NCBI GenBank assembly: GCA_947479995.1
Contig: CANKBT010000176.1
Coordinates: forward strand, 1-6,624
Reading direction: 5' to 3'
From: Frankiaceae bacterium
GTDB lineage: Bacteria; Actinomycetota; Actinomycetes; Mycobacteriales; SCTD01
DNA length: 6,624 nucleotides
Positions 1-5,438 of the stretch are shown here, in pieces; the stretch's first letter is position 1, and the number at the start of each line of letters is the position of its first letter. Below the pieces are notes generated by a model that was given only the letters and a program-made list of their open reading frames with translations, did not search any database and was not told the origin of the DNA. Made by a program: the position numbers and the translations under genes.

Positions 1-660
1 GCCTCGTTCTACGGCTTCTCCCGCCTGGCGGTCGAGTTCGGCATGGCCGGCGCGTGGGACGTCGCGCGCCCGGCCGACGTCGTCGCCGCCCGGCTGCGCG
101 GCGCCGACCGCGCGCTGCGCCGGCTGTGCGGCGACCTGCTGGACGGCCCCGAGGTCGCCGAGGCCGTGGCGCTGGCCCGCGCGGCCTGCGAGGGCTGCAC
201 GCCGTACGGGCGCGTGCTCTACGCCGCCCACGCCGACCTGGCCTGGCCGCAGGAGCCGCACCTGCAGCTGTGGCACGCGGTGATGCTGCTGCGCGAGTTC
301 CGCGGCGACGGGCACCTGGCCGCGCTCGTCACCGAGGGCGTGAGCGGCCTCGAGTCGGTCGTGCTGCACGTCGCGCAGGGCGACGCCTGGACGCGCAGGG
401 GCGCGCAGGCCACCCGGGCGTACTCCGACGAGGAGTGGGACGGCGCGGTCGCCGCGCTGCAGGAGCGCGGCTGGCTGACCCCCGAGGCGGCCCTCGCGCC
501 GGACGGCGCGGCGCACCGCCAGCGGGTCGAGGAGCTCACCGACCGCCTGGCCCTGCCCGCCTTCGCCCGGATCGGCGCCGACGGGTGCGCGCGGCTGCGC
601 GAGCTGGTGCGGCCGCTGTCGCAGGCGGTGCTGGCCGGCGGCGGCCTGGGCATCCGCTAG
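1..660 (+). CDS. SCO6745/SalK-family protein, C-terminal part (5' end outside window)
   Basis: The reading frame is open from the first base and ends at TAG 658-660, giving 219 residues. The first in-frame ATG (base 43) lies inside conserved sequence, so the true start is upstream of the window. Residues 69-109 resemble the SCO6745/SalK actinobacterial family, with the core LWHAVMLLREFRGDGH at 90-105; the SDEEW at 142-146 and the helix at 171-187 also fit. These proteins are usually about 270-290 residues, so some 50-70 residues are probably missing. The family is thought to have a winged-helix-like fold, but its function is unknown to me; a role in transcription or small-molecule binding is only a guess. 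There is no signal peptide or membrane segment in the visible part. The gene converges on the serine protease gene with 9 bp between the stops, so nothing downstream shares its operon. Family assignment is from remembered motifs and fairly secure. Confidence 0.85.
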   Translation, partial: ASFYGFSRLAVEFGMAGAWDVARPADVVAARLRGADRALRRLCGDLLDGPEVAEAVALARAACEGCTPYGRVLYAAHADLAWPQEPHLQLWHAVMLLREFRGDGHLAALVTEGVSGLESVVLHVAQGDAWTRRGAQATRAYSDEEWDGAVAALQERGWLTPEAALAPDGAAHRQRVEELTDRLALPAFARIGADGCARLRELVRPLSQAVLAGGGLGIR

Positions 661-669
661 GCGCGCCCG

Positions 670-2025
670 TCAGCAGGCGGTCGGGCTGCCGTCCTGCGGG
701 TCGGCGCCGTCGATGAGCAGCCCGTCGTCGCCCGGCACCATCGTGTAGGCCATCGTCCAGTCGCTGCACTCCTGGCCCTCGTCGCTGTCGGCGGGGTCCT
801 GGTAGGTGCGGAAGGTCGCGAGCACGGTCAGCGTGTCGCCGGAGCCCTCGGCCTCGAGCACGCGCACGTCCTCGAAGAAGCTCGTGCGGGTGCCGTCCTC
901 GAACTCCTCGCGGGTGAGGTCGGCCTGCAGCGCCGGGCTGAGCCGGGCGTACGCCGTGTCGTAGTCGCCCGTGGTGATTCCGATGGCGTACGCCGCGAGG
1001 GTCTCCGCGGCGAACGCCCCGGCCTCGGTGCCCGTCTCGTCGGTGACCTCGACGGCGGCCTCCTCATCGCCGTAGGGCCCCTCGCAGCTGCCGACGTCGA
1101 CCTGCGCGGCCGTCGCGCCGTCCCAGTCGGCGAAGACCTCGCGGGCGGTGGTGCTCGGGATGGCGAAGGCGATGCTCTCGGCGTCGACCCGCTTGGCGTC
1201 GACCAGCCCGACGACGTCGCCGTCCAGGGTGAGCAGCGGCCCGCCGCTGTTGCCCGGGTTGATGGCCGCGTCGGTCTGCACCAGGCCCTCGAGCGAGGCC
1301 CCGTCGAGCTCCAGCGAGCGGTCCAGGCCGCTCACCGAGCCGCGGGTGAAGCTCTGCGGGCCGGCGAGCGGGTAGCCGATGGCCGCGACCTCCTCGCCGA
1401 CGTCCGGCTCGCGGCGCGCCAGCGCGAAGACGTGGCCGTCGAGCGGCTCGTCGGTGCGCACGAGCGCCAGCTCGAGGGACGGGTCGATGCCGACGACGGT
1501 GCCCTCGACCTCCTCGTCCTCGGTGCTGACGAGCACGGTCTCGGTGCCCGCGACGACGTGCGCGACGGTCGCGACGAGGTCGGGCTCGAGCAGGAAGCCG
1601 GTGCCCGTGCCGGTGCCCTCGCAGGAGGTGGCGTCGAGCCGGACGACGCCGCTCGCGACGTCGCGGTAGAGGTCGCTGAAGTCGGTCGGCTCCGGGCTCG
1701 GCGTCGGCGTCGGTGTCGGGCTGGGGCTCGCGCTGGCCCGCGGCTGCTCGTCGTCGCCGGTCAGCGCGAGCGTGCCGGCGACCGCCCCGCCGGCCACGGC
1801 GAGCACCCCGAGCACCCCGGCGGCCACGAGCAGGCCGCGGCGGCGTCCCGCGCCGGGCGGCGGGGACGGCGGGCCGGGCGGGGGCGCGGGCCAGGGGCCG
1901 GGCGGCGCGCCGGGCGGGGGCGCGGCGGGCAGCACGGTGGTCGGCTCGGGCGCGAGGCGCGCGCCGCAGCGGGGGCAGAAGGCGTCGCCGGGCTCGGAGG
2001 CGGCACCGCAGCGCGAGCAGGGCAT
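670..2025 (-). CDS. Zinc-ribbon, single-TM, trypsin/HtrA-like serine protease with C-terminal NTF2-like region
   Basis: A 451-residue protein predicted to sit in the membrane with its protease domain outside. Residues 3-20 hold a CxxC-x10-CxxC zinc ribbon (C3, C6, C17, C20), followed by a Pro-rich stretch (about 33-58), Arg61-63, and one hydrophobic segment (64-88) giving an N-in topology. A Ser/Thr/Pro linker (97-114) leads to the trypsin-like domain (about 117-300), with His156 in VATVAHVV and nucleophile Ser260 in NPGNSGGP. The usual Asp of the D-[IL]-A-[LV]-[IL] motif is Glu185 (LELALVR), which may alter or weaken catalysis. Residues 335-451 look like an NTF2-type accessory domain. Cys135/Cys314 and Cys420/Cys451 could form disulfides, but this is inference. 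There is no PDZ domain, unlike classical HtrA. ATG 2023-2025 is chosen because it has AGGA 7 nt upstream and starts the zinc ribbon; the open frame extending upstream is antisense to the next gene. Substrate unknown. Confidence 0.9.
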   Translation of the reverse strand: MPCSRCGAASEPGDAFCPRCGARLAPEPTTVLPAAPPPGAPPGPWPAPPPGPPSPPPGAGRRRGLLVAAGVLGVLAVAGGAVAGTLALTGDDEQPRASASPSPTPTPTPSPEPTDFSDLYRDVASGVVRLDATSCEGTGTGTGFLLEPDLVATVAHVVAGTETVLVSTEDEEVEGTVVGIDPSLELALVRTDEPLDGHVFALARREPDVGEEVAAIGYPLAGPQSFTRGSVSGLDRSLELDGASLEGLVQTDAAINPGNSGGPLLTLDGDVVGLVDAKRVDAESIAFAIPSTTAREVFADWDGATAAQVDVGSCEGPYGDEEAAVEVTDETGTEAGAFAAETLAAYAIGITTGDYDTAYARLSPALQADLTREEFEDGTRTSFFEDVRVLEAEGSGDTLTVLATFRTYQDPADSDEGQECSDWTMAYTMVPGDDGLLIDGADPQDGSPTAC

Positions 2026-2109
2026 GCGGGCATCCTGCCGCCCGGGCCCGCTCCGCGTCAGCCCGTGTCGACGGGAAGCCCTCCCCGGTGACGCCCGCTC
2101 GGGCACGCT
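2026..2109. promoter_or_regulatory. Divergent intergenic region between the two protease genes
   Basis: These 84 bp separate the starts of two divergent genes and must hold both promoters unless these lie inside the genes. I find no TA dinucleotide in it, hence no TANNNT -10 hexamer on either strand, so recognition by a housekeeping sigma factor is not obvious. An inverted repeat, CCCGT-GTCG-ACGGG, lies at 2062-2075 and is the only symmetric element I see. It could be an operator, but short GC-rich repeats are common by chance in such DNA. Confidence 0.4.
2033..2036 (-). promoter_or_regulatory. Ribosome binding site of the serine protease gene
   Basis: AGGA on the minus strand lies 7 nt before ATG 2025. 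It fixes the start of the protease at the zinc ribbon. The other ATG (2031-2033), which overlaps this site, is in a different frame. Confidence 0.6.
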
Positions 2110-2964
2110 GTGCGGGTGACGTGGGACGACGACCTGCCGTACGCGGTGGTGGTGCCGCCGCGCCCGCCGGTGGCGCCGCCGCCGTCGCGGTGGCGGGTCG
2201 CCGCCGCCAAGGTGCCGCTCGTGCCGCTGCTCGTCGTCGCGCTGGGCGTCGTCGGCGTGCTCGGCGGGGCGCGGGCCGCCGGGCTGGGCGCCCGCACCTA
2301 CCCCGAGGCGCCGCGCGCCGCCGCCGCCCCGCTCGGCGCGCCCGGCGTGCCGCCGGCCGGCGAGGGCGGCTACGCCTTCCTCGACGTCGTCGACGGCCAG
2401 CCGACGGCCTACGACCGGTGCGCGCCGCTGCACTACGTCGTGCGGCCGGACGGCGCGCCGGAGGACTGGCAGGAGCTGCTCGACACCGCGATGGGCCACC
2501 TGTCGGCCGCGACCGGGCTGCAGGTCGTGGACGACGGCACCACCGACGAGGACCCCGACGACGAGCGGGCGCTCGTGCAGCCCGACCGCTACGGCGACGG
2601 CGTCGTGCCGGTGCTCATCGCCTTCTCCGACGAGGACGAGTCGCCCGACCTGGCCGGCGACGTCGTCGGCTACGCCGGCTCGGTGCCGGGCGACCCCGAC
2701 GGCCGCGGCCTGCGGTGGCTCACCGGCACCGTCGTGCTCGAGAGCGCGGCGCTGCAGGCGTACGACGCGTACGGGCGCCCGGCGGACGCCGAGGCGCTGG
2801 CGCTCGTGCTGCACGAGCTGGGGCACCTCGTCGGCCTCGACCACGTCGACGACCCGGGCGACACCATGGCCGCCGAGGGGCTGCTCGACGGCGACGGCTA
2901 CACCGCCGGGGCGCTGCGCGGGCTGGCCGCGCTCGGCGCGGTGCCCTGCCCCGGCGGCGGCTGA
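2110..2964 (+). CDS. Membrane-anchored zinc metalloprotease, matrixin-like (metzincin)
   Basis: A 284-residue protein with a short Pro-rich N-terminus (1-27), one hydrophobic segment (36-53, VPLVPLLVVALGVVGVLGG) and an extracytoplasmic catalytic domain (about 87-284). The zinc site is HELGHLVGLDH at 235-245: His235, His239 and His245 bind zinc and Glu236 is the catalytic base. Met253 in DPGDTM is the likely Met-turn, which together identify a metzincin, closest in look to bacterial matrixins. The region CAPLHYVV...AATGLQVVDDGTTDE (104-147) also fits that family. Cys104 and Cys280 could form a disulfide. No propeptide cysteine switch is visible. The frame is closed by TGA at 2089-2091; GTG 2110 is the first start after it and GTG 2116 is an alternative. 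Neither has a good ribosome binding site, so the exact start is uncertain. The gene diverges from the serine protease and converges with the quinone oxidoreductase. Substrate unknown. Confidence 0.88.
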   Translation: MRVTWDDDLPYAVVVPPRPPVAPPPSRWRVAAAKVPLVPLLVVALGVVGVLGGARAAGLGARTYPEAPRAAAAPLGAPGVPPAGEGGYAFLDVVDGQPTAYDRCAPLHYVVRPDGAPEDWQELLDTAMGHLSAATGLQVVDDGTTDEDPDDERALVQPDRYGDGVVPVLIAFSDEDESPDLAGDVVGYAGSVPGDPDGRGLRWLTGTVVLESAALQAYDAYGRPADAEALALVLHELGHLVGLDHVDDPGDTMAAEGLLDGDGYTAGALRGLAALGAVPCPGGG

Positions 2965-2992
2965 CCGCCGGTCAGGCGCTCAGGCGACCTGA
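2951..2992. terminator. Competing hairpins at a convergent gene junction (putative bidirectional terminator)
   Basis: The stops of the metalloprotease (TGA 2962-2964) and quinone oxidoreductase (minus-strand TGA 2980-2982) are 15 bp apart. Several perfect stems overlap here: CGGCGG (2955-2960) with CCGCCG (2965-2970) around a 4-nt loop; CTGACC (2961-2966) with GGTCAG (2970-2975) around a 3-nt loop; and TCAGG (2980-2984) with CCTGA (2988-2992). They include both stop codons. There is no U-tract, so intrinsic termination is plausible only in the U-tract-less form proposed for actinobacteria. Confidence 0.45.
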
Positions 2993-3951
2993 AGGACGAC
3001 CTTGCCGACGTGCTCGCTGGCCTCGAGCACGCGGTGGGCCTCGGCGGCCTCGGCGAGCGGGAGCACCCGGTCGACGACGGGCTGCACCTCGCCGGCCTCG
3101 ACCGCCGGCCAGACGCCCGCGAGGGTCGCCGCGACGATGTCGGCCTTCTGCTGCGCCGGGCGGCTGCGCAGGGCGGTCGCGTGCACCGAGCCGCGCTTGG
3201 ACAGCAGTTGCGCGAGGTCGAGCTCGGCCGTCACGCCGCCCTGCAGGCCGATGACGACGAGCCGGCCGCCGTCGGCGAGCGCGGTGACGTTGCGGGCGAG
3301 GTACTTCGCGCCGATCACGTCGAGCACGACGTCGGCGCCGCCCTCGGCGCGGACGGCCTCGACGAAGTCCTCGTCGCGGTAGAGCACCACGCGGTCGGCG
3401 CCGAGCGCCCGCACCCGCTCGGCCTTGGCCCCGCTGCCGACGGTGGCGACGACCCTCGCGCCGGCGCGGGCGGCCAGCTGCACGGCCATCGTGCCGATGC
3501 CGGACGCGCCGCCGTGCACGAGCAGCAGCTCGCCGGGCTTGAGCGCGGCGCGCATGAAGACGTTGCTCCACACGGTGCACGCGACCTCGGGCAGCGACGC
3601 GGCCTGCACGAGCGTCACGCCGGCCGGCACCGGCAGCAGCTGCGCCGCCGGCACGGCGACCCGGGTGGCGTAGCCGCCGCCGGACAGCAGCGCGCACACC
3701 TCGTCGCCGACGGCGAAGCCGGCGACCCCCTCGCCCAGCGCGGCGACGCGGCCGGAGCACTCGAGGCCGAGCACGTCCGTGACGCCGGGCGGCGGCGGGT
3801 AGAGGCCGCGGCGCTGCATGACGTCGGCCCGGTTGACCGCGGTGGCGACGACGTCGAGCAGCACCTCGCCGGGGCCGGGCACCGGGTCGGGGTGCTCGGC
3901 GAGGACGAGCGCCTCGGGTCCGCCGGGCTCGGGGGCAGTGATGGCCAGCAC
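2980..3951 (-). CDS. NAD(P)H:quinone oxidoreductase, PIG3/Qor type (zinc-free MDR superfamily)
   Basis: A 323-residue cytoplasmic medium-chain dehydrogenase/reductase that should reduce quinones or similar electrophiles using NADPH. Residues 1-30 (AITAPEPGGPEALVL, then PDPVPGPGEV) and AVNRADVMQRRGLYPPPPG at 38-56 are signatures of the PIG3/Qor branch. The Rossmann segment is LLVHGGASGIGTMAVQLA (143-160), followed by VGSGAKAERVRALGAD (171-186); the Lys/Arg pattern suggests NADPH preference. The structural and catalytic zinc cysteines of alcohol dehydrogenases are absent, as expected for quinone reductases. Length is normal for the family. GTG 3949-3951 is the only possible start, since TAG lies in frame 9 nt upstream; there is no room for a ribosome binding site, and a -10 hexamer sits 6 nt before the GTG, so the mRNA is probably leaderless. 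The physiological substrate cannot be told from sequence. Confidence 0.93.
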   Translation of the reverse strand: MLAITAPEPGGPEALVLAEHPDPVPGPGEVLLDVVATAVNRADVMQRRGLYPPPPGVTDVLGLECSGRVAALGEGVAGFAVGDEVCALLSGGGYATRVAVPAAQLLPVPAGVTLVQAASLPEVACTVWSNVFMRAALKPGELLLVHGGASGIGTMAVQLAARAGARVVATVGSGAKAERVRALGADRVVLYRDEDFVEAVRAEGGADVVLDVIGAKYLARNVTALADGGRLVVIGLQGGVTAELDLAQLLSKRGSVHATALRSRPAQQKADIVAATLAGVWPAVEAGEVQPVVDRVLPLAEAAEAHRVLEASEHVGKVVLQVA

Positions 3952-3957
3952 GGGGCG

Positions 3958-3963
3958 AGCCTA
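3958..3963 (-). promoter_or_regulatory. -10 element for leaderless quinone oxidoreductase mRNA
   Basis: On the minus strand TAGGCT fits the actinobacterial TANNNT -10 pattern, with exactly 6 nt between it and the GTG start. Transcription would then begin at or next to the G of GTG. No convincing -35 hexamer is seen. It shares its TA step with the opposing -10 at 3962-3967. Confidence 0.6.
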
Positions 3964-3967
3964 GGGT
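3962..3967 (+). promoter_or_regulatory. -10 element for leaderless thioesterase mRNA
   Basis: TAGGGT fits TANNNT and has 7 nt between it and GTG 3975. This spacing predicts transcription starting at the start codon, with no 5' leader and no Shine-Dalgarno site, as is common in actinobacteria. No clear -35 is visible. It overlaps the opposing -10 through the central TA of a CTAG tetramer (3961-3964). Confidence 0.65.
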
Positions 3968-3974
3968 CGGCCGG

Positions 3975-4751
3975 GTGAGCAGCTTCTACGAGCCGGTCGG
4001 CTCCGACGCCGACGGCGCCTTCCGGTCCACCGTGCACACCACCGGCCCCTGGGACGCCCGCTCCCAGCACGCCGGCCCGCCGAGCGCCCTGCTCGGCCGC
4101 GCCGTCGAGCGGTGCGCCCCGCGCGAGGAGCTCGTCGTCGCCCGGGTGACCGTCGAGGTGCTCGGCCCGGTGCCGGTCGCGGAGGTCGCGGTGCGGGCGC
4201 GCGTGGTGCGGCCGGGCCGCAGCGTCGAGCTGGTCGAGGCCGTGATGTCCGCCGGCGGCCGCGACGTCGCGCGCGCCTCCGCCTGGCGGGTGCGCCGCGC
4301 CGAGGTCGACGTGCCGTCGCGCCGCGAGCCCGCGCCGCCGCTGCCCGAGGCGCCGCAGGAGCTGTCGTGGGAGGGCGCCGTCGACGGCTACCTGTCGGCC
4401 GTCGAGTGGCGCCTGGTGCGCGGGTCGTTCGGCCGGCCCGGCCCGGCGACCGCCTGGACGCGGCTGCGCCACCCGCTCGTGCCGGACGAGGAGCCCTCGC
4501 CGCTGCAGCGCGTGCTCGCCGTCGCCGACTCGGGCAACGGGCTGTCCGGCGAGCTCGACCTCGGCACGCACCTGTTCATCAACCCGGAGCTGACGGTGCA
4601 CCTGCACCGCGAGGCCGTGGGGGAGTGGGTCTGCCTCGACGCCGTCACGACCGTCTCGCCCGGCGGCGCCGGGCTGGCCACCTCGGTGCTGCACGACGTC
4701 GAGGGGCCGGTCGGCGTCGGCGCGCAGTCGCTGCTGGTCGCCGCGCGCTGA
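3975..4751 (+). CDS. TesB-like acyl-CoA thioesterase family protein (double HotDog)
   Basis: A 258-residue cytoplasmic protein expected to hydrolyse acyl-CoA thioesters to free acids and CoA. The N-terminal HotDog repeat covers about 15-110, with the helix motif QHAGPPSALLGRAVER (31-46) and strands VARVTVEVLGPVPVAEVAV (55-73). The C-terminal repeat covers about 135-258, with ADSGNGLSG (184-192), FINPELTVHLHR (201-212), GEWVCLDAVT (216-225) and GAGLATSVLHD (231-241). This arrangement matches the actinobacterial thioesterase family related to TesB. Classical TesB uses an Asp-Gln-Thr/Ser set; Asp185 and Gln251 are candidates by position, but I did not align them. GTG 3975 is chosen because the frame is closed by TGA at 3939 with no other start between. 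The protein has no signal or membrane segment. It diverges from the quinone oxidoreductase and converges with the TetR gene. Chain-length preference is unknown. Confidence 0.88.
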   Translation: MSSFYEPVGSDADGAFRSTVHTTGPWDARSQHAGPPSALLGRAVERCAPREELVVARVTVEVLGPVPVAEVAVRARVVRPGRSVELVEAVMSAGGRDVARASAWRVRRAEVDVPSRREPAPPLPEAPQELSWEGAVDGYLSAVEWRLVRGSFGRPGPATAWTRLRHPLVPDEEPSPLQRVLAVADSGNGLSGELDLGTHLFINPELTVHLHREAVGEWVCLDAVTTVSPGGAGLATSVLHDVEGPVGVGAQSLLVAAR

Positions 4752-4780
4752 CAGGTCGGGTCGGGAGGAGGGCTCAGCGC
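4745..4780. terminator. Inverted repeat enclosing both stops at a convergent junction
   Basis: GCGCTGA (4745-4751) and TCAGCGC (4774-4780) form a perfect 7-bp stem around a 22-nt purine-rich loop that is exactly the intergenic region. Each arm is the last codons plus TGA of one gene, since both genes end in GCGCTGA. It could act as a bidirectional terminator, but the loop is long, there is no U-tract, and the shared codon ending could be chance. Confidence 0.35.
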
Positions 4781-5361
4781 ACGACGGCGTGCAGCACGAC
4801 CCGCGCGCGCTCGGCGTCGGCCGGCTCGCCGGTGAGCGCCGGGCGGTGCGCGTAGCCCTCGCACAGGCGCACGGCGACGTACGCCAGCTCGCGGTCGTCG
4901 AGGTCGAGGGTGATGAGGCCGGCCGCGCGGTCCTCGGTGACCAGGGCGGCGACGCGGTCGATGACCCGCCGCTGGTAGGTGCTGGCCGAGAGCGTGCACA
5001 GCCGCACGATGACGTCCGGCTCGTGCTGCTGCATGCGGCGCACGCCGGCGTTGGTCGACGTCGCCGTGACGAAGCGGGTGAGCAGCTCGGGCACTCGGCG
5101 CGCCACGCCCTCGGCCTGGAGGTCGCGCAGCAGCCGGGTGAGGGTGCGGTCGCTGAGCTCCCACATCACCTCGGTGAGCAGCTGGTCGCGGGTGCCGATC
5201 CAGCGGTGCACGGTCACGCGGCTGACGCCGAGCTCGGCCGCCAGCGGGGAGACGTCGACGCGCCGGCCCTCCATGAACCAGCGGCAGGCCAGCTCCAGCG
5301 CCGACCGCGGCGTCGGCCGGGCCGGGACGTCCCGCAGGAGCGGGCTGTCCGGTCTTGTCAC
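4774..5361 (-). CDS. TetR-family transcriptional regulator, QsdR type
   Basis: A 195-residue DNA-binding repressor-type protein. The N-terminal helix-turn-helix covers about 37-62 (VSPLAAELGVSRVT then VHRWIGTRDQLL), within a TetR_N-like domain of residues 16-65. The remainder (about 70-195) is the helical ligand-binding and dimer domain, with LDDRELAYVAVRLCEGYAH (154-172) typical of QsdR-like regulators. QsdR in Rhodococcus controls gamma-lactone catabolism including an N-acyl-homoserine lactonase; that ligand or target should not be assumed here. GTG 5359-5361 is chosen because GGGAG lies 8 nt upstream and the family-like sequence begins soon after. A longer frame could start at GTG 5412, but it would run through a palindromic operator and add residues that do not look like the family. 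The divergent neighbour is a secreted lipase, the most likely target along with itself. Confidence 0.9.
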   Translation of the reverse strand: MTRPDSPLLRDVPARPTPRSALELACRWFMEGRRVDVSPLAAELGVSRVTVHRWIGTRDQLLTEVMWELSDRTLTRLLRDLQAEGVARRVPELLTRFVTATSTNAGVRRMQQHEPDVIVRLCTLSASTYQRRVIDRVAALVTEDRAAGLITLDLDDRELAYVAVRLCEGYAHRPALTGEPADAERARVVLHAVVR

Positions 5362-5369
5362 GGTCTGCG

Positions 5370-5374
5370 CTCCC
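5370..5374 (-). promoter_or_regulatory. Ribosome binding site deciding the TetR start
   Basis: GGGAG on the minus strand is 8 nt from GTG 5361 and supports that start over the upstream in-frame GTG/TTG codons at 5412, 5409, 5388 and 5385. Confidence 0.65.
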
Positions 5375-5383
5375 GTGTTACAC
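5375..5383. promoter_or_regulatory. Possible secondary operator half-site or short palindrome
   Basis: GTGTTACAC is a 9-bp palindrome centred on T. Its GTGTTAC differs by one base from the GTGTTGC arm of the main inverted repeat, and it begins 19 bp from the start of that arm. It sits just upstream of the TetR ribosome binding site. It may be a weaker site for the same regulator. Confidence 0.35.
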
Positions 5384-5393
5384 ACCACATCAG

Positions 5394-5412
5394 GTGTTGC
5401 ACGGCGCAACAC
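5394..5412. promoter_or_regulatory. Probable TetR operator, 19-bp inverted repeat
   Basis: GTGTTGC-ACGGC-GCAACAC is a perfect 7-bp inverted repeat with a 5-bp centre, placed between the divergent TetR and lipase genes. Size and position are typical of a TetR-dimer operator. It contains TTGCAC (5398-5403), a possible -35 for the lipase, and lies just downstream of a possible TetR-gene -10 (TATCAT, minus strand, 5423-5428). Binding there could repress both genes. Confidence 0.65.
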
Positions 5413-5422
5413 TCCTGCTGCG

Positions 5423-5428
5423 ATGATA
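5423..5428 (-). promoter_or_regulatory. Candidate -10 element of the TetR gene
   Basis: TATCAT on the minus strand matches five of six bases of TATAAT and fits TANNNT. Transcription would start near 5416, giving a leader of roughly 55 nt that contains the operator palindrome and the GGGAG site. No good -35 is seen upstream. Confidence 0.4.
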
Positions 5429-5429
5429 C

Positions 5430-5433
5430 GAGG
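5430..5433 (+). promoter_or_regulatory. Ribosome binding site of the lipase gene
   Basis: GAGG lies 5 nt before ATG 5439, a short but usable spacing. The possible -35 TTGCAC (5398-5403) with GATGAT (5422-5427) at an 18-bp spacing would start transcription at about 5434, leaving almost no leader, so the true lipase promoter is not settled. Confidence 0.45.
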
Positions 5434-5438
5434 CGACG

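Noticed and set aside
660..667. GGCGCGCC palindrome at the first convergent junction as a terminator
   Set aside because: It has no loop and no flanking complementary arms of useful length; such G/C palindromes are expected by chance here.
1690..1735. Short GGCGTC/GGTGTC repeat as a tandem-repeat element
   Set aside because: It simply encodes the Thr-Pro/Ser-Pro linker of the serine protease.
2026..2844. Upstream extension of the serine protease frame to a 724-residue protein
   Set aside because: The extra 273 residues are low-complexity Arg/Gly/Ala/His sequence antisense to the metalloprotease, which has a clear HExxHxxGxxH site. ATG 2025 has an AGGA site and begins a zinc ribbon.
1713..3254. 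Long plus-strand open frame (513 codons)
   Set aside because: It is Arg/Ala-rich, crosses three real genes in the wrong frame or strand, and is the usual stop-poor shadow in high-G+C DNA.
3010..3978. 322-codon plus-strand frame opposite the quinone oxidoreductase
   Set aside because: Antisense shadow rich in His/Asp/Gly/Arg; the minus strand carries complete MDR motifs.
3615..4694. 359-codon minus-strand frame opposite the thioesterase
   Set aside because: Repetitive Arg/Ala/Gly/Pro composition with no motif; it crosses a well-supported divergent junction.
5362..5412. Longer TetR protein starting at GTG 5412
   Set aside because: The start would lie in the operator palindrome, has no ribosome binding site, and the extra 17 residues do not resemble the family; GTG 5361 has GGGAG at 8 nt.
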